64,000 bases of DNA from Atkinsonella hypoxylon (Eukaryota; Ascomycota; Sordariomycetes; Hypocreales; Clavicipitaceae): contig JFHB01000102.1 of NCBI GenBank assembly GCA_000729835.1, positions 1-64,000 on the forward strand, written 5' to 3'. Under the pieces are notes generated by a model. The model made no database searches and was not told the DNA's origin. It saw only the letters and a list, made by a program, of their open reading frames with translations. The translations under genes and the position numbers were made by a program. How positions within the stretch are numbered: position 1 is the first letter of the stretch; each line of letters starts with the position of its first letter. Positions 34,964 through 46,193 of this stretch are shown piece by piece.

Positions 34964-36918
34964 GCTCTTTTTCTTTACAATTAAAGCATTAGCCTTTAGC
35001 TAATACTTACTCTCTTTTGCAGGAAGAATTCCTAATTTCTAGTAACTTATAGTTACTTCTGCTAACTCTAGGAGAACAGTAAGGTTCCTTTTTAATAGCT
35101 TTATAGGTCTTCTTAACGTTAAGTTCTCTTCTCTTCTATTAGCGTTCCTTAGTAATTCGCTTATAAGCTAACGCTGCATTAGCTATATAACTAGAAAACA
35201 CCTTATAGCTAACGTTAAAGTCTTTAAACTCTATTAATAAAGCAGGAATTAGGTAAGTAGAGATATACTTATAAAGCATACTCTTTCTCTTACTTACTAG
35301 AATATTAGCTTTATCTATAAGTTTATTAATCTAACTAATATATACGTTAATGTTCTTATTAAGAGGGTTATTGTTAAAAATAAGCTACCCTGTATAGCCT
35401 ATTTTTATGCTTGCTAGTTGCCTGTTAGTTGCTCTATCACGTGACCCTAACTAGGTCTTGTTACGTTAATTTTTGGTAGAGATATCGCTGTTACTAGATG
35501 CGAAACATCTAGAATCGACTAAGGCAAAGTTGCCTAACCTATAGTCAACTTTAACAGCGATTTTCTCTATAACTAGCAATAGTAGAAATTCAAGAAGTAT
35601 ACTATTCGAAAGCTAAGAATTAGGGCTATCTAATAGTATAATTGTTGGATAGAGTTGCCTATAAGAGTTGTTTGCTATTAGTGGAATTTGTTAAATTGTG
35701 CCTATAGGTTTCTTGTTTATATAGCCGTAAGTCGATTTTTTTGTTTTTATATAGTAAATCTTTTTACAGAAATTATAAAGTAGCCTATAAGCCCCTTCTA
35801 GCGACTACAGCCTACCAATATAGTTAGAGGGTCTATAAGGGACTAGAAAGATTCAAGATCCTACCCTTACTGTTCGTTACAGCGCTCTCAATATAAAGAT
35901 ACTACTATTACAGTTATCTATTGCCTCTACGTAATCTATACTATACACTACAGCTTGATTTAGGCCGCTGCTGCTTCCACTACGTGATAATTGCTAGGAG
36001 CAATTACAGGTGCTAAATATAAGAGACCACTACCCTCTTCTATCTAGTCCTGTAATCCCTATTATTTTTAATAGTTATAGACTATATCCTAAAGGGCTTT
36101 ATAAGCGTATATAGCTTTATTAAAGTTCTAATATATAGCAGCAAGAGTAGCAATTATCTTAGTAGAGTTTCTAAAGGGATTTATTAAGGTTCTACTATAT
36201 TAAGACTCTAAAAGATTAGTAGCAGCACTAAATACAGCTAAATAGATAATAGTTATATAACTACATTTAGTCTTAAAGACTTTAATATCTTCTGCAATCT
36301 TATTAGCTACTTTATTAACCTAGGCATTAAAGCCTTTACTTAACTTACTATTAAAGATTAAGGGATTAGTTTCTACCTTCTTTACTTTTCTATTGTAATA
36401 AGGGTTAAGGGCATCTATATTACTATCTAGATTAAATAGTTAAAAAGCTTTAATAGTAGCTTTCTTTACTAGCTTAAATGTTAGACTAAAAACGCTATTA
36501 GCTAGAGTTATACTACAACTATATTCTCTTTAAAACTATTGTTCTTCTTCTAGTTAAGTAATTTTAACGTTACTTTCTTCTAATGCTTTAAGGAGTTCTC
36601 TTATATATTCTAAGTCTTTATCTATAGCTTTAGATTAATCTTCTTTTAATCTAGATTCTTTAGAACTGTTTTTTAACTTAAATAACGTTAAGTTAAAGTC
36701 TTCTTCTAAGTTAAGCCTAAGTTCTTTAGAACTATCTTCTTAAACTTCTAGCTCTTTTGTCTTAAAGCTTACTAAGTGTGCAGTTCTTCTTATAATTATA
36801 TATATAAATCTATATAATTCTTTTTCTTATTAAAATAGCTAATATAGGTAAAATAAAGGGTAGAAGTCTATATTTATTTATTGCTTAAGCAGCAAATAAA
36901 AACGCAATCTTAGAGTAA
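34964..36918 (-). pseudogene. Gypsy-D1 gag region, interrupted by a solo Copia-C LTR
   Basis: The minus-strand sequence between the 5' LTR and the Copia-C1 insertion. Joining 34964 onward to 19175 (removing Copia-C1 and one target copy) restores a zinc knuckle reading CFNCKEKEHFTYNCP, a CX2CX4HX4C motif of retroviral-type nucleocapsids. Copia-C1 therefore landed inside these codons. The rest, 35000-35366 and 36079-36918, is Lys/Arg- and Asn-rich with many stops; no further domain is recognisable. Confidence 0.7.
35372..36073 (+). repeat. Solo Copia-C LTR, 702 bp
   Basis: Starts TGTTAAAAATAAGC, ends TTTTTAATA; exact target duplication GTTAT (35367-35371 and 36074-36078). There is no internal sequence, so this is the product of LTR-LTR recombination. 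It is inserted in the Gypsy-D1 gag. Confidence 0.95.
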
Positions 36919-37243
36919 TATTATAGCTATAAAAGGAAAGATTAAATAGTCTTATTAGGCTCTATTAATAAAGACTCTAAGATAGAGAGGAAAGGAGGAA
37001 AAAGGAGGTAAAGCCTCTATAGGTGCTTAAGGGCTATAAGATTAATAGACCTTAGTGGAGTTAACAACCTAAAGTGGGGCTACGTTTAGTGCATCTAACG
37101 GCCTAACGTTGTTCTGCATTAGTCCGAGGTTTTACCGAAGGAGACCTTAAGCTAGCACCTATAGAGTGGCCAACGCAGAACATCTGAACATTAAGGCAAC
37201 AGATAACAATAAGGCATTGTGCTGAGGGATCGTGACCGTTACA
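36919..37243 (-). repeat. Gypsy-D1 5' LTR, 325 bp
   Basis: Partner of 8467-8805 with a 14-bp deletion. The outer half (about 37070-37243) keeps dense CpG and TpG and ends GACCGTTACA; the inner half is RIP-mutated. The 64-codon plus-strand frame at 37219-37413 crosses the outer junction and is chance. Confidence 0.78.
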
Positions 37244-40200
37244 ATATAGAGTGTTATTGCCTATTAACAATTTACATTAAAACTGCTCTTTATCCTTTTA
37301 AGCTTACGTTAACTATTAATATAATTTCCTTAGCGCTTAAACTAAGATTAATTATTATAAGAACTAGTGTAGTTATTATTATATACTTAAGAACCTCTAT
37401 AGCGTTCTTTTAGTCTAGTCCTTAAGTTTACTTAGCACTCTTCTTAAGTAAGATTATAAGAGGCTTAGCTTTTATAGAGTAATACTATACCTAAATACAA
37501 TAACAGCCTATAAGCCTAAGAAAGAATTTAACCTTAAAGATATTCTTACACTCTATTTACTCTAGAATCTTTATTACCTTTACTTCTAAAGGTCTTCTCT
37601 TATTAGTGCTATATATAAATTTAATAATCTCTATAGTCTTTTAGTATAGCTTTAATTTTACAGTAGATATAATATAACTAGTAAGCTTAATATTAATAAG
37701 AACTTTATTAATATTAACTAAATATTCTATAATATATCTTTATATATTAAATAATACTTCCTCTCTATTATAAGTAGTAATAGGGCCTTTTACTGCAATA
37801 TTATCTAAGAAAGGCTTATAAGTGTAAGGAATTAGGTTAAAAAGAATTCTCTTTACTATTTAAATAAATTAAGTAATAGAGTTAGTTGCTCCTTAAGGAA
37901 GTATATAAAGTTATAGAAGCTCTATTACTATTAAAATTATTATTAAGTCCTTACTTTTCTCTATAAGTAGTACTTAGTTATAGCTTAATAGTAAATTAAT
38001 AACTAAAAGTATCTTATATATTCTAAATTCTTTGCTAAAAGCCTATACTCCTTCTAGAATATAGGTATTCTATATTATAATCTTATTATAGGCTGTTATA
38101 AATAGCACTAGCTATATTTCTTTATCCTTCTTTATTACTAAAAAGTAAGAGTTTCTATAAGATCTATAGCTCTTTTCTAATAACCTATACTAAAGCTTCT
38201 TTTTTAATAAATTAACTAGTCTCCCTTATAGGCTAATAGGTATTAGTATTAACTTTACTTTCTAAGCTCTATAAGCAATAGTATAAATAACTTAAGGTAG
38301 TATAACTAAAGGATTAATCTTTCTATACTCTAATAAGTTCTACATTAGTACTACCTTTTAGTTATAAAGGATTTCCTTAAAGATATTAACTTCTTCTACT
38401 ATTAAATATTTTTACACTTATTTAACTATTTAATCTAAACGCTCTTTTATTATTTAGAATCCTTAGGGCTTTTTACTAAATCTTTCTATAATATATTTAG
38501 CGTATTTTTCTAATTTATTTAAGTATACTTTTACCTCTTTTTACTTCTTCTATTTCTACTTAGGGTCTCTATTAAGCGTAAACCTATCTAAAAGAATATT
38601 ATCTTTTAGTAGAATCTTATTAGCTTTTTACTTATATAATATATTTACCTTTAGATTAATTAGTTATAATTATCTTAAGGGCTAAATCTTCTTTATAGCC
38701 TCTTTAAGTTAGCTTCTATACTAATTAGCTATTCTCTTTATTATAAGGTTAATAATAGCTATACCTTTATTCTTTATTATTAGTACTAGCTCTTTATTGT
38801 TATTTAACTTAGCTTTAAGACTCTCTTTAACTATTTAATTATAAACTAAATCCTTAAATAACTTATTAATTAAGATTAAATTAACACTAATAGCTATTGC
38901 TTTATCTATTACAGTCTTCTATTTAATACTTCTAGTAACCCTTAAAACTAATATAATATTACTAAAACAGCACTTTAAGAGGAGCTTACCTCCTTTATTA
39001 CTGTACTTAAAGGTAACTTTAGCTATATATATAAAAGATATTCTAAGGATTAATTATATATATAAAGACTTTAGTATAATATAAAAGCGAATTAGCGTTT
39101 AAACGTTTCTAAGGTATAGCTTTATTATTACCTCTCTTAATATTGTAAGCTTATATAATGTAAAAGATATAGTAGTAGTCTTTTACTTTATTAAAGTTAT
39201 TTTTAAATTAAGCTCTTTAATAAGATCCTTAGTAATAATATTCCCTTATAAACTACAATCTATAAAACTATTAATAAGTAGAGAGTTTAGGCTTTTAAGT
39301 TATACTTAAAGGTAAGGTAAGTTCTATAAATAGCTTATAATTGCTTTTAGCTTTAGAATACTATTTAATCCTTTAATATAAAGTATATTTATCTATAGGT
39401 TTATAATAAACTTCTTCTCTTTAATATAATTTCTTATATATTCTTATATAACATTCTATAAATTCTTCTAGATACTATTAAGCAGTTATTTTATACATTT
39501 ATTAGTAATATCTTCTTTATTATCTTCTATTGCCTCTTTAACTATAGTAAACATTATTTTAATAACATTAATTAATTAATCTTTCTACTCCTTAACTCTT
39601 TACCTCTTCCTTAGGATAGAATATAGAGGTATAACTTTAGCACTTATTTTATTAATATAATAGACTTTATTAACACTATTTACTTATATTAAGCATTTAT
39701 TCTCTATTGCTTCTATAAGTATAAGTATTAGTTAGTATAGATCTTATAAGCTAAATTTAATCTTTTTCTAAAAGATATCTTTAAATAATTATATAAGAAG
39801 CTGTACTTTTATATCTATAGAGCTATCTTCCTTAGCTTTCTTTTCTTTTCTTTTTACTTAGTTTTCTAAAGCTTCTTCTTACTTAGTAGAGCGTTATATC
39901 CTTATAGTATAGACTCTAAAGAGCTAAGCTATAATTCTCTCCTTAATTAGTATATAAAGAGTTCTTCTAGGTCTATATTCCTTTATCTTAAACGTTAAAG
40001 TTACTATAGTACTATTAGTAAAGTCCCTCTTAAGGATAGCTTCTAGTAGAATATATATTAAGTAATAGTTAAAAATATTAATCTTATTAAAGATTTAATC
40101 TAATGTTTCTCTCTTTTTCTTACTAGGCTTTTAATAGTTTAATGTTTTTCTACTAAATGCCTTAACTTAAGGATAATACTATTTTATAATATAGTAGTTA

Positions 40201-42128
40201 AAACAATTAACCTAGAACACTATAAGCCTATAAAAATAACTTTCTATACTAAAGAAGCTTTATATAAGAATAGGTAGTACTAAATTATTTAATTCTACTG
40301 TTATAAAGCTAATCTTATTGTTATGCTAGTAAAACTAGCATTAATCTATATAATAACTTTCCTTACTACAGTAATAGCAGTAATACTGCCTTATGCAGCT
40401 TCTAGTTATATAGGTCTTAAAGCTTTAGGCATTGTTATATACATTAATAGCGTTAATATATATATTCTACCTTTCCTTCTTCTTCTTCCTAAACTTCTCT
40501 TTAAAAAGCTTTATAATATCTATCTTTAAAACTACTTATTTTATAAGTATAATCTTTATATCTTTAAATTTCTAGGTTAAATTATCTATTTAATCTTTTA
40601 CTTCTAAAATAGGCTATATAATTTCCTTAGCTTTATAACTAAAATTACTTATACTATAATGCTTAAGACTTCTTCTACCTAGAGGTATATAAAGGTAGTC
40701 TCTATTATTATTATAGAGTTTAGAATTATAGTCCTTTAGCTCTATTCTAGCTTATATATACTAGCTAAGCTGCTTTAATAACTCTCTATAGAGTATTATA
40801 ATAAACTTAGCTCTAGTAACTTTTATTTAATCTATAAAGCTAATAAGTATAGCATTTAGTAAGGTCTTATAAATATAATTAGACTAAGAGGTTATACTGC
40901 ACTATATATAGAGCTTAGCGCTAATTATAGCAGCTTAATATTCTTAAAGCTAATAGAGAGTATCTTTTATAATTCTTAGATAATTCCTCTTTAGGTCTTT
41001 AAGCTTCTTATTAGCTTACTTCTTTTAATTCTAAAGAGTAGCTTTATACTAAAGTAAAAGCTGCTCTTTAGCTTTTTTCTAATTATATAAGGTATAAATA
41101 ACCTTTATATACTTATAGATTAATATATTAATATAATAAATAAATATCTTTTGCTAGTTTTCCTTTAAAATAAATAAGGTTTCTATCTTTAGCTTAAAGC
41201 TAGTTAAGTAATTAAGAATATTTTCTCCTTTAAATTAGTATATATTAAACTTTTTATTAAAGGTAGCCTAAGCTTACTGCTTTCTAATACCTTTACCTAT
41301 AGCTTTAGTAAAAGCCTTATAAAGTATAGCTATAGCGCTATTAGTACTAGCTTTTTTATCTTAAGTATTTAATTCTATTGTAATCTTAGGTTTAAAAGCA
41401 ACTTTTTTAGAAGATTTACTAGATTAGCTAGAGCTAGTATTAGCTGCTTTAGATATAGAGCTTATGCTCTTCTTTAAGGAATATAGAATACTAAACTTAT
41501 ATAAATAACTAGTAGAATAGCTTAATATAGAAGGTAGGTATAAAAAGAACAATTAATCTTACTTAGTAAGAAGAGTATAATATATATAATTCTCTATATT
41601 AACTATACTTTTAATGCTTTTACCTTTTACTTCTATAGTTATATAAGCTCTTAATGCTAAAACATAAAGGCTAAGAACCTAATTACTAATAACAGTAAAT
41701 ATAAAGATAACTACTAAAATAAGGATAAAAAAGAAATTTTTCTCTATAATTAAATAATTATAATGTTTAAAGGACCTAAAAACTTCCTTTTTACTATATT
41801 AAAGCTATCTTAGCTAAAAGTAAAATAGAGGTTAAATAGGCTAGCTAGTATTTATAATATAGTAACTATCTTTAACTAAGCTTAGCTCTTTTTAGCTTAA
41901 AAAAGCTATAGAAATTTTCTTTCTTCCTTAATTAAATAATCCCTTATAATATAAAGCTTTTATCTCTATAATTTCCTTATTTCTTATATTAGTAATATTT
42001 AAACTAAAGTGCTCTTTTATCTTTAATACTTAGTAGCTTTTCCTTCTTTCTTCTAGAATCTCTATAAAAAACCTTTTAATTATATAGCGCACTTTAATTA
42101 GAATAAGTCTCTAGTAAAGCCTTTATTT
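37244..42128 (-). pseudogene. Gypsy-A copy 2 gag-pol, RIP-inactivated
   Basis: Reverse transcriptase on the minus strand: SYRNSYFLVIKKDKEI near 38160, PFLDNIAVKGPITTYN near 37800 (the catalytic pair FLDD is now FLDN), and RRPLEVKVIKILE near 37545. RNase H start near 37310: EIILIVNVSLKG, followed by AVLM. This subtype, with PFLD and VKGP in the catalytic region, is a known fungal gypsy lineage distinct from the chromovirus-like Gypsy-B and Gypsy-D. The 68-codon plus-strand frame at 40323-40529 is antisense to the gag region. No open frame remains. Confidence 0.75.
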
Positions 42129-42615
42129 TTATTGTCTTAAAACTAAACCTTTAAATAACTATACAGCTTACACTAAAGTAGATAACAATATAGTATACAT
42201 TAAGATTAAAGAGAATTAGTAAAGAGTAAGATATTTGCTAGTATATACTATTAAACAATAGTAGGTAAGAAGATTAAATAGTTAAAAAAGGTAGAAATAA
42301 AATATTAATTGTAGCTTAGAAGATATATATATATAAAAGGAGTTAAATGTATTAAAGAGTTAGGGAAAGTGCTAGTAGTAGTAAAGTAATGTTTCTTAAT
42401 TGTTAAATATTGCAAATTAAAATAGGCTAAAAGATATTAATTAATTAAAAAGAGCTAAGGCTAAAAAGAGCTAGCAAAAGCTGCTTGCGCGTCCTCCCTG
42501 CCTCTTAAACTATCTATATGTTTAGGCGATGCACACTCTTATAGGGAAAATCTGCATATGGCATCCCTTGCAAAGCTAATATAAGAACGCAAGGGGGTAA
42601 CCCCGCCGCGACACA
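42129..42615 (-). repeat. Gypsy-A 5' LTR (copy 2), 487 bp
   Basis: Homologous to 50945-51433. The outer end reads GGGGGTAACCCCGCCGCG followed by ACACA, unmutated. Confidence 0.88.
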
Positions 42616-42984
42616 GCGCCTGCAGCTACAGTCTAGCTCTAGAGCGAGCTGCTTATAGTTAGCAAACTTGGAGGGCCTATTGCTATATGCTTCTTTTACT
42701 CTATCCTAATGTTCCTTAGCTACTAAGTAGAGGCAGAACTAGGCTAGGTGGGCTCTATAGCAGTTAGGGCACCGTTCTTGTGCATATCCCTGTTTAGTTA
42801 GGCATACATTTTCCCTGTCTTTATATTAGCCGGCACCGCAGCAGCTGCACTAAGGGGTCTTCTCGCAGAATCTCGCGATGTAGCCGAACCCGTAGCAGCG
42901 GAAGCATTGCTTGGGGTGGAGTGCCTCATTGTATAGTTCGACTTCGAATATCTCGGCCATATAGACGGCCCCTGCCCGATTGCT
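42616..42984 (-). pseudogene. LINE ORF1 fragment with zinc knuckles
   Basis: 369 bp, GC-richer than everything around it and hardly RIP-mutated. On the minus strand a frame from 42960 reads MAEIFEVELYNEALHPKQ, then CFRCYGFGYIARFC, then CSCCGAG, then CPNCYRAHLA. These are successive Cys-rich knuckles as in ORF1 proteins of Tad/I-type fungal LINEs, which bind the element RNA. Four in-frame stops lie in the frame, at 42850, 42826 and further left. No endonuclease or reverse transcriptase is present and no poly(A) tail is visible. It sits exactly between the Gypsy-A copy 2 LTR and the broken end of copy 3. Confidence 0.7.
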
Positions 42985-44948
42985 TATACTATAATACTTA
43001 GAACTTTTTCTACTTAAAGGTATATAAAGGTAGTCCCTTTTATTGTTATAAAGTCTAGAATTATAGTCTTTTAGCTCTATTCTAGCTTATATATACTAGC
43101 TAAGCTGCTCTAATAACTCTCTATAGAGTATTATAATAAACTTAGCTTTAGTAACTTTTATTTAATCTATAAAGCTAGTAAGTATAGTATCTAGTAAGGC
43201 CTTATAAATATAATTAGATTAAGAGGTTATACTGCACTATATATAGAGCTTAGCGCTAATTATAGCAGCTTAATGCTCTTAAAGCTAATAGAGAGTGTTC
43301 TTTATAGTCCTTAAATAATTTCTCTTTAAATCTTTAAGCTTCTTATTAACTTATTCCTTTTAATTCTAAGAAGTAGCTTTATACTAAAGTAAAAGCTGCT
43401 CTTTAGCTTCTTTCTAATTATATAAGGTATAAATAACCTTTATATACTTATAGATTAATAGGTTAATATAATAAATAAATATCTTCTATTAGTTTTCCTT
43501 TAAAATATTTAGGTCTCTATTTTTAGCTTAAAGCTAGTTAAGTAATTAAGAATATTTTCTTCTTTAAATTAGTATATATTAAACTTTTTATTAAAGATAG
43601 CTTAAGCTTACTGCTTTCTAATAGCTTTACCTATAGCTTTAGTAAGAGCCTTATAAAGTATAGCTATAGCGCTGCTAGTACTAGCTTTTTTATCTTAAGT
43701 ATTTAATTCTATTATAACCTTAGGCTTAAAAGTAACTTTTTTAGAAGATTTACTAGATTAGCTAGAACTAGTATTAGCTACTTTAGATATAAAGCTTATA
43801 TATTTCTTTAAGAAATATAGAATACTAAACTTATATAAATAACTAATAAAATAGCTTAATATAGAAGGTAGATATAAAGAGAATAATTAATCTTACTTAG
43901 TAGAAAGAGTATAATATATATAATTCTCTATATTAACTGTACTTTTAATACTTTTACTTTCTGCTTCTATAGTTATATAAGCTCTTAACGCTAAAACGTA
44001 AAGGCTAAGAATCTAATTGCTAATAACAGTAAATATAAAGATAACTACTAAGATAAGGATAAAAGAGAAATTTTTCTCTATAATTAAATAATTATAATAT
44101 TTAAAGGACCTAAAAACTTCCTTTTTACTATATTAAGGCTATTTTAACTAAGGGTAAAATAGAGGTTAAATAGGCTAGCTAGTATTTACAATATAGTAAC
44201 TATCTTTAACTAGGTTTAGCTCTTCTTAGCTTAAAAAAGCTATAGAAATTTTCTTTCTTTTTTAATTAAATAATCCCTTATAATATAGAGCTTTTATCTC
44301 TATAATTTCCTTATTTCTTATATTAGTAATATTTAAACTAAAGTGCTCTTCTATCTTTAATACTTAATAGCTTTTCTCTCTTTTCTTTAGAATCTCTATA
44401 AAAAACCTTTTAATTATATAGTATACTTTAATTAGAATAAGTCTTTAGTAAAGTCTCTATTTTTATTGCCTTAAAACTAAAACTCTAAATAACTATATAG
44501 CTTATACTAAAGTAAGTAGCAATATAGTATATATTAAGATTAAAGAGAATTAGTAGAGAGTAAGATATTTAACTATATATACTATTAAACAATAGTAAGT
44601 AAGAAGATTAAATAATCTAAAAAGGCAGAAATAAAATATTAGTTATAGCTTAAAAGATATATATATATAAAAAGGAGCTAAATATATTAAAGTGTTAAAA
44701 GTAGTAAAATAAGATTTCTTAAGTATTAAGTAACGTAAATCGAAATAGGCTAAAAGATATTAATTAATTAAAAGGAATAAAGGCTAAAAAGAGCTAGCAA
44801 AAGCTGCTTGCGCACTTCTTGCTTGCTTCCTTCCTTGAAAAACTATTTACATGCCCGGGCGATGCACACTCTTATAAGGAAAATCTGCGTGTAGTATCCC
44901 CTGCAAAGCCAATATAAGAACGCAAGGGGGTAACCCCGCCGCGACACA
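42985..44948 (-). mobile_element. Gypsy-A copy 3, 5' end only
   Basis: Gag region 42985-44462 and 5' LTR 44463-44948, co-linear with 40650-42615 of copy 2. Truncated at 42984, where the LINE fragment begins. All frames are broken. It differs from copy 2 mainly by C/T and G/A and by a small deletion near 43505. Its LTR abuts a Gypsy-B gag fragment, the probable original target. Confidence 0.82.
44463..44948 (-). repeat. Gypsy-A 5' LTR (copy 3), 486 bp
   Basis: Homologous to 50945-51433, with the outer end unmutated (CCCGGGCGATGCACAC... and the GCGACACA terminus). Confidence 0.88.
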
Positions 44949-45231
44949 GCAGCTACTCTCTGCTAGATCTTAGGTAATAAGCTCTAGTATAGATAATACT
45001 ACTAGTTCTATATAGTGCCTATAAAGGCACTATTAGCCTGGAGTTTCTAGGTAATTGCTATCCACTAGGCCTAAAAGCCCTATTTATTTCTATTATAAGG
45101 GTTTACTATAGGTAGAGGCTTCCGTTTAGGTTTCTCTAGCTGCTAGCCTACTGCAGCTTAAAGCTGCTTCTCTATCTACATGTAGTTTATTGTAAAGCAC
45201 TGCAGTTCCTTTATCTATAGGGATTAGCTCT
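44949..45231 (-). pseudogene. Inverted Gypsy-B gag fragment
   Basis: The reverse complement matches 46375-46640 of Gypsy-B1 and 56095-56380 of Gypsy-B2 closely (for example AATAGTGCCTTTATAGGCAC). 283 bp are left between a Gypsy-A LTR and a Copia-C LTR. It shows that another Gypsy-B copy once lay here on the other strand. No frame is open. Confidence 0.8.
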
Positions 45232-45748
45232 TGTTAAAAATAGTCTACCCTGTATAGCCTATTTTTATGCTTGCTAGTTGCCTGTTAGTTGCTATATCAC
45301 GTGACCCTTACTAGGTCTTGTTACGTTGATTTTTGGTAGAGATATCGCTGTTACTAGATACAAAACATCTAGAATTGACTAAGGCAAAGTTGCCTAACCT
45401 ATAGTTAACTTTAATAGCGATTTTCTCCACAACTAGCAATAGTAGAAATTTAAGAAGTATACTATTTAAAAGCTAAGAATTAGGGCTATCTAATAGTATA
45501 ATTGTTAGATAGAGTTGCTTATAAGGGTTACTTATTATTAGTAGAATTTGTTAAATTGTATATGTAAGCATCTTACTTGTATAGCTATAAGTCGATTTTT
45601 TTGTTTTTATATAGTAAATATTTTTGCGGAAATTATAAAGTGGCCTACAAGCCCCTTCTAGCGGCAATAGCCTACCGATATAGTTAGTAGGTCTATAAGG
45701 GACTAGAAAGATTTGAGATCCTACCCTCACTAAAGATTCGTTACAGCG
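45232..45748 (+). repeat. Copia-C LTR, 5' 517 bp, cut by Gypsy-B1
   Basis: Starts TGTTAAAAATAGTCTACC and follows the family as far as GTTACAGCG, where other copies continue with CTCTCAATATAAG; here Gypsy-B1 starts. The remaining 3' part is not in the window and would lie beyond Gypsy-B1/B2. Internal Copia-C sequence is absent on the left, so this was probably a solo or 5' LTR. Confidence 0.85.
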
Positions 45749-46193
45749 TGTTATGGACTCGAGCCTATAGCTTGGGTCTTTACATAGAGTTAGAAGGGGG
45801 GGCCAGAGAGGGGGAAGAGAGTACCCTAGTAGGTAAAGGAATAGGAGCGAACTACGCCTAACTGTAGGTTAACTAGGACTTTACTAGGCACTATATAGAG
45901 GGAATAGTAGTTAAGGGATAGCAGAGAAAGGGATATATCTATATAGAGGGAGAAAGGAAGATAGACTGCATTAGTCTAGAAGTTAGCTAGAGCTTAGCTA
46001 GGCTTATTAAAAGAAACCTTAGTTATAGAGTGTAGAATAAAGGGGGAGTATAGAGAAAGAGGTCTACTCTTCTTCTCTAGTATATAGCTTAGAGGATAGA
46101 GAGAGTTCTTTACTCTCTCTCTCTTTTCTCTCTATAATTATAGTTCTTATTATAAATACTAGTTAGTAGTAGCTACTAAGCTAGTCTATTATA
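45749..46193 (+). repeat. Gypsy-B1 5' LTR, 445-bp subtype
   Basis: Starts TGTTATGGACTCGAGCC with an adjacent hairpin (GACTCGAGCC, short loop, GCTTGGGTC) and ends AGTCTATTATA. The outer start is unmutated; the inner end is RIP-altered from CATTACA. Confidence 0.88.

Larger units (their letters stand above)
8467..37243 (-). mobile_element. Gypsy-D1, near-complete element expanded by nested insertions
   Basis: A Ty3/gypsy element reading leftwards: 5' LTR 36919-37243, gag 36918 down to 34964 (with a solo LTR inside), the last codons of the gag zinc knuckle and protease at 19175-18427, then reverse transcriptase, RNase H, integrase and a probable chromodomain at 12114-8806, and 3' LTR 8467-8805. 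Removing Copia-E, Copia-C1 and the solo Copia-C LTR leaves about 5.97 kb, a normal length. A purine-rich tract next to the 3' LTR (complement of 8806-8823) fits the plus-strand primer. I find no target duplication: the flanks are gaggc and atata. The left flank is the unassigned segment and the right flank is Gypsy-A, so the locus may be rearranged. Confidence 0.8.
37244..42615 (-). mobile_element. Gypsy-A copy 2, missing its 3' part
   Basis: A minus-strand Ty3/gypsy element with 5' LTR 42129-42615, gag region to about 39750, then protease, reverse transcriptase and part of RNase H to 37244, where it stops against the Gypsy-D1 LTR. The missing RNase H end, integrase and 3' LTR are not found on the far side of Gypsy-D1, so the break is not a simple insertion. 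Confidence 0.8.
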
